A DNA stretch of 64,000 nt from Limnohabitans sp. WS1 (GTDB taxonomy: Bacteria > Pseudomonadota > Gammaproteobacteria > Burkholderiales > Burkholderiaceae_C), in NCBI RefSeq assembly GCF_003063265.1, contig NZ_NERU01000015.1, positions 1 to 64,000 of the forward strand, given 5' to 3'. The translations under genes were made by a program, and so were the position numbers. Each line of letters opens with the position of its first letter. The stretch's first letter is position 1. Shown here piece by piece: positions 58,915 to 64,000 of this stretch. A model generated the notes under the pieces. The model worked only from the letters and a program-made list of their open reading frames with translations. It did not search any database and was not told where the DNA came from.

Positions 58915-59201
58915 GCAGCGATCCCCATCTCAAGGCAAAGTTCGATTTTCAGTTGCACCACCACGACCCAGGCAATCAAAAGCCAGCTGCTGGTGGCCAG
59001 CGGGATGTGTTGGTCCAGGATCAGTTTAGGGCTGATTTTGCGAGTCAACCAAAGCGCAGGCTTGGAGGCCACATCCAGCAATTGCCAAAAAACATTGTTG
59101 TCACGGTTGGACCCTGCCAGCAATCCCAGCAAGAAGCGCCCGACGATGAACATGAGTGAAAGTTCGATCAAACTTTTGGCGATGACGATGGCAAGCAACA
59201 T
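58905..59201 (-). CDS. Small membrane protein, YggT-like shape
   Basis: 98 residues with two hydrophobic helices (about 2-28 and 72-88, WLLIAWVVVVQLKIEL) around a basic middle (SKPALWLTRKISPKLILDQH). It resembles small membrane proteins near such symporters; family not certain. The stop overlaps the TPR start by 10 bases. No clear ribosome site is seen, and a perfect FNR-type box begins 10 bases upstream of the ATG. Confidence 0.65.
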   Translation of the reverse strand: MLLAIVIAKSLIELSLMFIVGRFLLGLLAGSNRDNNVFWQLLDVASKPALWLTRKISPKLILDQHIPLATSSWLLIAWVVVVQLKIELCLEMGIAACQ

Positions 59202-59495
59202 AGGACTTTATTGATGTAGATCAAGAATTTTTTCGAATTCTATGAACTGCCTTCTTGTCCACCTAATCGCAATTAATCCCTTTTGAAAAATGCGTAAATA
59301 AAATTTTTCCGCGAGGATTCAGCCGCTTCATTGGGAGAGGCTGTTTTGCCTGACGGCTAACTTACAGTTTTGCTTTGTTTGCCACTGTCGGTGTGCCCTG
59401 AATTCAAGGGAAAACACCGATAAAACAGGGGTGGGTTTTTAGGGGGCTTGACAAACGATCAACACATCCCAATAGCTGAAAAAAATCGCTCGCGA
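59202..59495. promoter_or_regulatory. Spacer before the symporter operon
   Basis: 294 bases without a gene, AT-richer in the middle. Holds the FNR-type box (59211-59224) at its left end, and a hairpin TCGGTGT...ACACCGA at 59388-59420 that lacks a T run. No other gene or known RNA seen. Confidence 0.5.
59211..59224. promoter_or_regulatory. FNR/Anr-type box TTGATGTAGATCAA
   Basis: Exact match to TTGAT-N4-ATCAA, the oxygen-sensing FNR/Anr box (also used by relatives such as Dnr). It is 10 bases before the small membrane protein of the symporter operon. This closeness to the start codon would suit repression or a second downstream promoter; binding is inferred. Confidence 0.65.
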
Positions 59496-59744
59496 TCAGC
59501 CTTTGGCGATGGGCCTGCCTGCAGCGGTTTCTTGCGCTTCCCAGCGGTTCATGAGCCACGCATAAACGACAACGATGCAGATGAACAGCAAGATGGAGCC
59601 TTGTGCTGCCATCCAAAAATACAAAGGCCAGCCCCAAACCGTCACAGACAAGTCTCGCGCAAAAAAACTGGGGCCAAAGCTCACCAACACCCAGACCAGC
59701 AAAAGGATCGTGGTCAACAGGCGTTTTTTGTGGATGAAAGTCAT
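59496..59744 (-). CDS. Second DUF4212 small-subunit-like protein
   Basis: 82 residues with two membrane helices and the DUF4212 core (FARDLSVTVWGWPLYFWMAAQGSILLF), close in sequence pattern to the first small subunit at 57952-58215. There is no symporter gene directly after it. It follows the GMC oxidoreductase by 14 bases on the same strand. ATG 59744 is used; there is no strong ribosome site. Confidence 0.82.
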   Translation of the reverse strand: MTFIHKKRLLTTILLLVWVLVSFGPSFFARDLSVTVWGWPLYFWMAAQGSILLFICIVVVYAWLMNRWEAQETAAGRPIAKG

Positions 59745-59758
59745 GGCACTTGGTGGCG

Positions 59759-61474
59759 TTAAATTTTCACGAAATCTTCGCCAATCCACTGCGCCGCTTT
59801 TTCAGCAATCATGAGGGTAGGGCTGTTGGTGTTGCCACTGGTGATGGTGGGCATCACCCCCGCATCCACCACACGCAAGCCCGCGATGCCGCGCACCTGC
59901 AAGCGCCCATTGACCACCGCCATCGGGTCGTCGTCGCGCCCCATGCGGGTGGTGCCTACTGGGTGGAAGATGGTGCTGGCAATGTCACCGGCCAATTTGG
60001 CCAGTTCTTCATCGCTTTGGTACTGCACGCCGGGCTTGAACTCCTCGGGCTGAAAAGGCTTCATCGCGTCTTGCGCCATGATGCGGCGCGTCACACGCAA
60101 ACTGTCGGCGGCCACTTTGCGGTCTTCTGCAGTGGCCAGGTAATTGGGCGCAATGGCGGGGGCGTCTTCAAAACGCGGGCTCTTGATGTGCACCGTGCCC
60201 CGGCTCGTGGGGTTGAGGTTGCACACGCTGGCCGTGATGGCCGGAAAACTGTGCAACGGCTCGCCAAACGCGTCCAGGCTCAAAGGCTGAACGTGGTACT
60301 GAATGTTGGCGTGGGGCTGCGACGGATCGCTCTTGGTGAATGCGCCCAACTGACTCGGCGCCATGCTCATGGGGCCAGTGCGTTTCATGGCGTATTCCAG
60401 ACCGATCATGGCCTTGCCCCACAAGCTGTTGGCCAGGGTGTTCAAGGTCTTGGCGTTCTTGACCTTGTAGACCGAGCGAATCTGCAAATGGTCTTGCAAG
60501 TTGGCCCCCACACCCGGCAGATCGTGCTGCACATCCACACCCACACCTTGCAACACAGCTGCAGACCCGATGCCCGACAGCTGCAAAATCTGCGCAGAGC
60601 CGATGCTGCCCGCACTCAAAATCACCTCTTGTGTGGCCTTGACCTCGACCATCTCCAGCCCTGTCCAGACCTGAGCGCCCGTGCAACGTTTTTCGCCATT
60701 GGCCTGGGTTTCAATCAAGAGCTTGCTCACCTGGGCTTTGTTCCACAACTCAAAGTTGGGGCGTGAATAACAGGTGGGGCGCAAAAACGCCTTGGCCGTG
60801 TTCCAGCGCCAGCCGCTGCGTTGGTTCACATCGAAGTAAGACACTCCCTCGTTGTTGCCCCGGTTGAAGTCGTCGGTGGCGGGAATGCCCGCCTGCTGGG
60901 CCGCTTGCGAAAACGCGTCTAGCACGTCCCAGCGCAGGCGTTGCTTTTCAATGCGCCATTCGCCACCTGTGTTGCGTCCACGCAGCGTGTGCAAATAACT
61001 GCCTTTGGGCAAATCGGTAGGTGCCAGCAACTCGGACTTGGCCCCTTTGGCCCCGTGAAACTCGTTGGCCCCGTTGTAGTGGTCTTCGTGCAGTTTGAAG
61101 TAGGGCAAGGTTTGGTCCCAGCGCCAAGCATCGTTGCCCGTGATCTGGGCCCACTGGTCGTAGTCGCGCGATTGGCCGCGCATGTAAATCATGCCGTTGA
61201 TGCTGGAGCACCCACCCAGCACCTTGCCACGCGGATAGCGCAGGCTGCGCCCGTTCAGGCCCTCGGCGGCTTCGGTTTGGTACAGCCAATCGGTGCGTGG
61301 GTTGCCAATGCAGTACAGGTAGCCCACGGGAATATGGATCCAGTGGTAATCGTCTTTTTTGCCGGCTTCGATCAACAGCACGCGTTGGCTGGCATCAGCG
61401 CTCAGGCGGTTGGCCAACAGGCATCCAGCGGTGCCACCGCCAACGATGATGTAGTCAAAGGTGTTGTCGTTCAT
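59759..61474 (-). CDS. GMC-family FAD oxidoreductase (choline dehydrogenase-like)
   Basis: 571 residues. The N-terminal FAD site is FDYIIVGGGTAGCLLANRLS, then GKVLGGCSSINGMIYMRG (GMC signature 1) and a C-terminal HPVGTTRMGRDDDP with the catalytic His region and GNTNSPTLMIAEKAA. Typical substrates are alcohols; which one is unknown. The longer frame to 61618 is not used because homology starts at ATG 61474 (MNDNTFDYIIVGGG). A DUF4212 gene follows it. Confidence 0.9.
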   Translation of the reverse strand: MNDNTFDYIIVGGGTAGCLLANRLSADASQRVLLIEAGKKDDYHWIHIPVGYLYCIGNPRTDWLYQTEAAEGLNGRSLRYPRGKVLGGCSSINGMIYMRGQSRDYDQWAQITGNDAWRWDQTLPYFKLHEDHYNGANEFHGAKGAKSELLAPTDLPKGSYLHTLRGRNTGGEWRIEKQRLRWDVLDAFSQAAQQAGIPATDDFNRGNNEGVSYFDVNQRSGWRWNTAKAFLRPTCYSRPNFELWNKAQVSKLLIETQANGEKRCTGAQVWTGLEMVEVKATQEVILSAGSIGSAQILQLSGIGSAAVLQGVGVDVQHDLPGVGANLQDHLQIRSVYKVKNAKTLNTLANSLWGKAMIGLEYAMKRTGPMSMAPSQLGAFTKSDPSQPHANIQYHVQPLSLDAFGEPLHSFPAITASVCNLNPTSRGTVHIKSPRFEDAPAIAPNYLATAEDRKVAADSLRVTRRIMAQDAMKPFQPEEFKPGVQYQSDEELAKLAGDIASTIFHPVGTTRMGRDDDPMAVVNGRLQVRGIAGLRVVDAGVMPTITSGNTNSPTLMIAEKAAQWIGEDFVKI

Positions 61475-61826
61475 GATGTTGTTCGTGGGGTCTGCTGATT
61501 TGAAAAGCGAAGTTCGCTGGGCGTCTGACTGTAATGGATGAGGTGAAGGGTCGGCGCTGAAGGTCACGATCCAGGTGAACGGTTGAATTTTGAGGCCGCA
61601 AGGGGGTTTGGCGTGCAAATTGGGCGACGCCTTTCAAGCATGCGCATCAAACGGTACTGAGTAATTACCCTTGGAAGAGGTGGTTTTCTCGCGATGTGAA
61701 AAAAATACCAAGGGTTAACACTTGGTATGTAAGCCCGTGTTGGTTGCCTGTCAGACAGGGGCAAGTGCCAGCATCAAGAATCGGCTCAAGTTCTCGTGTT
61801 GGGGACTCTTTTTTGGAGACAGCTTC
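61475..61826. promoter_or_regulatory. Divergent spacer between GMC oxidoreductase and MFS transporter
   Basis: 352 bases without a gene. Palindromes: ATACCAAG/CTTGGTAT (61705-61712/61721-61728, spacer with GTTAAC), CCTGTC-A-GACAGG (61747-61759), and a GTAATTAC word at about 61662. These look like operator sites for unknown regulators of either gene. No exact promoter was fixed. Confidence 0.5.
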
Positions 61827-63587
61827 ATGGCTACAACTGCACCCCGCCCGATGTCGGCGGAAGAGAAGAAGGTGATTTTTGCCTCTTCTCTGGGTACCGT
61901 TTTCGAATGGTATGACTTCTATTTGTACGGCTCATTGGCCGCGATCATTGCCAAGCAATTCTTCAGCGGCTTGGACGAAGGCTCTGCTTTCATCTTCGCG
62001 CTGTTGGCGTTTGCTGCTGGTTTCATCGTGCGTCCTTTCGGCGCGATCTTCTTCGGCCGCTTGGGCGACATGATCGGCCGCAAGTACACCTTCTTGGTCA
62101 CCATCCTGATCATGGGTGCATCGACCTTCATCGTGGGCATCTTGCCCAACTACGCCAGCATTGGTGTGGCCGCCCCCGTCATCCTGATCTGCCTTCGCTT
62201 GTTGCAAGGCTTGGCTTTGGGTGGTGAGTACGGTGGTGCTGCCACTTACGTGGCCGAGCACGCTCCTCACGGCAAGCGTGGTGCCTACACCGCCTGGATC
62301 CAGACCACAGCAACATTGGGCTTGTTCCTGTCCTTGATGGTGATCTTGGGTACACGGACCATCATCGGCGAAGAAGCTTTTGCTGACTGGGGCTGGCGCG
62401 TTCCGTTCATCGTCTCGATCATCATGTTGATCATCTCGGTCTTCATCCGTTTGAGCATGAACGAATCGCCTGCTTTCGTGAAAATGAAAGCCGAAGGCAA
62501 AACCTCCAAGGCCCCTCTGTCCGAGTCTTTCGGCCAGTGGAAAAACCTGAAGATCGTGATCTTGGCCCTGATCGGTTTGACTGCGGGTCAAGCTGTGGTT
62601 TGGTACTCCGGTCAGTTCTACGCTTTGTTCTTCTTGACACAAGCGTTGAAGGTGGACGGCGCCACTGCCAACATCATGGTTGCTGTGTCTTTGATCATCG
62701 GCACACCGTTCTTCATCGTGTTCGGTGCCTTGTCTGACAAGATTGGCCGCAAGCCGATCATTTTGGCCGGTTGCTTGTTGGCCGCTTTGACATACTTCCC
62801 TGTGTTCAAGGCATTGACCAAGGCTGCTAACCCAGACTTGTACGCTGCCCAAGCCGCATCACAAGTGGTTGTTGTTGCTGATCCAGCCGAGTGCTCGTTC
62901 CAGTTCAACCCCACAGGCACCAAGAAGTTCACTTCTTCTTGCGACATCGCCAAGCAACGTTTGGCTGGCGCATCGGTGAGCTACTCGAACGAAGTCGCAC
63001 CTGCTGGCACCCCTGCCATCATCAAGGTGGGCGAGACCGTCGTGAAGGTCAAGTACACAGCTGAAGACGTGGCTGCTGCCAAGGCCAAGGCCGAGGAAAA
63101 GCTGGCTGCTCTGAACGCTGCAGAACCCAAAGACGCCAAGGCGATCGAAGCTGCCACCAAGTCTGTCAAAGACCTGAGCAACGAGAAGGCCGCTGGTGCA
63201 ACACTGTTGGCTTCCAACCTGGGCGCTGCTCTGAAAGGGGCCAACTACCCTGTCAAAGCCGACATGGCCAAGTTCGACAAGGTTACCGTCATCATCATCC
63301 TCACCTACTTGGTGTTGTTGGTGACCATGGTGTACGGTCCTATCGCCGCCATGCTGGTCGAGATGTTCCCCACCCGCATCCGTTACACCTCCATGTCCTT
63401 GCCTTACCACATCGGTAACGGCTGGTTCGGCGGCTTGTTGCCCACCACCGCCTTCGCGATCGTGGCTCAGACCGGTAACATGTACAACGGCTTGTGGTAC
63501 CCGATCATCATCGCCGGTGCAACCGTCGTGATCGGTGGTCTGTTCATCAAAGAGACCAAAGACGTCGACATCTACGCAGACGACTGA
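61827..63587 (+). CDS. MHS-family MFS transporter with large periplasmic loop
   Basis: 586 residues; related metabolite:H+ symporters are usually 430-500. Twelve-helix MFS with FGRLGDMIGRKYTFL between helices 2 and 3 and the repeat SDKIGRKPIIL between 8 and 9. The loop after helix 9 (about residues 331-485, genome 62817-63281) is 155 residues, on the periplasmic side by topology. It has a Cys pair (C356, C372 in DPAECSFQF and SSCDIAKQ) and a later Ala/Lys/Glu-rich coiled-coil stretch. Substrate unknown. ATG 61827 follows TTGGAGACAGC. Confidence 0.87.
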   Translation: MATTAPRPMSAEEKKVIFASSLGTVFEWYDFYLYGSLAAIIAKQFFSGLDEGSAFIFALLAFAAGFIVRPFGAIFFGRLGDMIGRKYTFLVTILIMGASTFIVGILPNYASIGVAAPVILICLRLLQGLALGGEYGGAATYVAEHAPHGKRGAYTAWIQTTATLGLFLSLMVILGTRTIIGEEAFADWGWRVPFIVSIIMLIISVFIRLSMNESPAFVKMKAEGKTSKAPLSESFGQWKNLKIVILALIGLTAGQAVVWYSGQFYALFFLTQALKVDGATANIMVAVSLIIGTPFFIVFGALSDKIGRKPIILAGCLLAALTYFPVFKALTKAANPDLYAAQAASQVVVVADPAECSFQFNPTGTKKFTSSCDIAKQRLAGASVSYSNEVAPAGTPAIIKVGETVVKVKYTAEDVAAAKAKAEEKLAALNAAEPKDAKAIEAATKSVKDLSNEKAAGATLLASNLGAALKGANYPVKADMAKFDKVTVIIILTYLVLLVTMVYGPIAAMLVEMFPTRIRYTSMSLPYHIGNGWFGGLLPTTAFAIVAQTGNMYNGLWYPIIIAGATVVIGGLFIKETKDVDIYADD

Positions 63588-63629
63588 TCTTTGTTGTAAG
63601 CATCCCGGGGTGACTCGGGTGCTAAATTC

Positions 63630-63660
63630 AAGGCCTTCCCCCTGTGGAGGGCCTTCTTTA
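63630..63660 (+). terminator. Intrinsic terminator after the MFS transporter
   Basis: A 10-base stem (63630-63639 with 63646-63655, one G-T pair) around a 6-base loop, followed by CTTTATTTT. It lies between the transporter and the next tiny gene, which would then need its own promoter or read-through. Confidence 0.8.
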
Positions 63661-63675
63661 TTTTGGAGATGAATG

Positions 63676-63870
63676 ATGTGGAAAATTGTTGTTGGATTCG
63701 TGATCTTTGCTGGCTTGGCTTTGTACGTCATCAGCAAAGGCGGTGACAGCCTGGACATGAGCGGCGAAAAGCACGGCGCTGATGCTGTGCATGTAGAGCC
63801 CGCCAAAGCCGATGCACCCGCTGCAGCTCCTGCTGCTGCACCAGCATCTGACGCCAGCGCTGCCAAGTAA
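63676..63870 (+). CDS. Small Ala/Pro-rich membrane protein
   Basis: 64 residues. One N-terminal membrane helix (MWKIVVGFVIFAGLALYVIS) and a tail rich in Ala and Pro (VEPAKADAPAAAPAAAPASD). Start ATG 63676 has GGAG (63665-63668) at better spacing than ATG 63673. No family recognised. It lies after the transporter terminator, so its link to the transporter is uncertain. Confidence 0.6.
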   Translation: MWKIVVGFVIFAGLALYVISKGGDSLDMSGEKHGADAVHVEPAKADAPAAAPAAAPASDASAAK

Positions 63871-63883
63871 GCACACTGCTGTC

Positions 63884-63942
63884 TCAGGGCTTTTGGCCCT
63901 GACGAGCGATCCCAAGCCACGCCAATGCGTGGCTTTTGTTTT
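63884..63942 (+). terminator. Two hairpins after the small membrane protein
   Basis: TCAGGGC/GCCCTGA (63884-63890/63896-63902) and AAGCCACGC/GCGTGGCTT (63914-63922/63927-63935) followed by TTGTTTT. The second has the shape of an intrinsic terminator. Confidence 0.75.
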
Positions 63943-63966
63943 GTAAGAGCGACGCCCTCGTCGCGA
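63941..63966 (+). repeat. REP-like half palindrome at the window edge
   Basis: 26 bases matching the left arm of the 35337-35404 element at 25 positions (A for G at 63946). Its partner arm is not visible within the last 34 bases and may lie beyond the window or be absent. Confidence 0.75.
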
Positions 63967-64000
63967 AAAACCTCGCAGACCATCACCCATCGCCCCGAGG

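Noticed and set aside
59159..59176. AAAGTT-N6-AACTTT palindrome
   Set aside because: Lies inside the coding region of the small membrane protein and fits chance.
59388..59420. TCGGTGT...ACACCGA hairpin as terminator of the orphan DUF4212 gene
   Set aside because: No T run follows on the - strand and the stem has unpaired bases.

Overview
The window is a stretch of chromosome from a betaproteobacterium of the order Burkholderiales, most likely Comamonadaceae (Limnohabitans/Rhodoferax-like). This is inferred from the gene order tuf - tRNA-Trp - secE - nusG - rplKAJL - rpoBC, from protein N-termini that look typical of that family, and from short extragenic palindromes of the GTAGGTCGG...CCCCGAC type. 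No rRNA, prophage, transposase or CRISPR array was seen.

Region 1 (1-12850) is the transcription/translation core: the end of tuf, tRNA-Trp, secE, nusG, four ribosomal protein genes and rpoB/rpoC. Its spacers hold structured RNA, including a probable L10 autoregulatory leader and, between rplL and rpoB, two nested hairpins followed by two near-identical 41-base hairpins repeated at a 48-base period. Region 2 (12879-18870) has a LemA-like protein, rsmB, a DUF4390 protein, an NtrY-type sensor kinase with a short NtrX-like regulator lacking the AAA+ domain, and tRNAs Phe, Asn, Asp and Gly. Region 3 (18900-30450) is housekeeping: an MBL hydrolase, fadD, a GNAT protein, corC, lnt, glyQ, glyS, gmhB, plsC and a zinc metallopeptidase.

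Region 4 (30600-54480) is dominated by leucine/isovalerate degradation. A MerR-family LiuR is bracketed by two palindromic operator candidates. After it come a thioesterase, isovaleryl-CoA dehydrogenase (liuA), carbonic anhydrase, a thiolase, an SDR and a second acyl-CoA dehydrogenase. A separate operon carries both methylcrotonyl-CoA carboxylase subunits (liuB, liuD), methylglutaconyl-CoA hydratase (liuC) and, further on, HMG-CoA lyase (liuE). Together these would take isovaleryl-CoA to acetyl-CoA and acetoacetate. A vapBC toxin-antitoxin pair and a DinB-family gene sit inside that operon. Between the two parts lie trkA/trkH potassium uptake genes, a rhodanese, a YchJ-like protein, a VOC protein, a HAD phosphatase, an accessory DUF4143 ATPase and an AraC-type regulator.

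Region 5 (54500-64000) is a transport region. A universal stress protein and a DsbA-like isomerase come first. Next is a reverse-strand operon of a two-helix membrane protein, a TPR protein, a DUF4212 small subunit and a VC_2705-type sodium:solute symporter, with a perfect FNR/Anr-type box just upstream. A GMC oxidoreductase follows with a second, unpaired DUF4212 gene, and then an MHS-type MFS transporter and a tiny Ala/Pro-rich membrane protein. Both large transporters carry unusually long Ala/Lys/Glu-rich loops.

The strongest candidates for new biology are the duplicated rplL-rpoB hairpins, the vapBC insertion in the liu operon, the orphan DUF4212 gene beside the GMC oxidoreductase, and the FNR-boxed symporter operon. 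I saw no clearly novel multi-gene defence or biosynthetic system.
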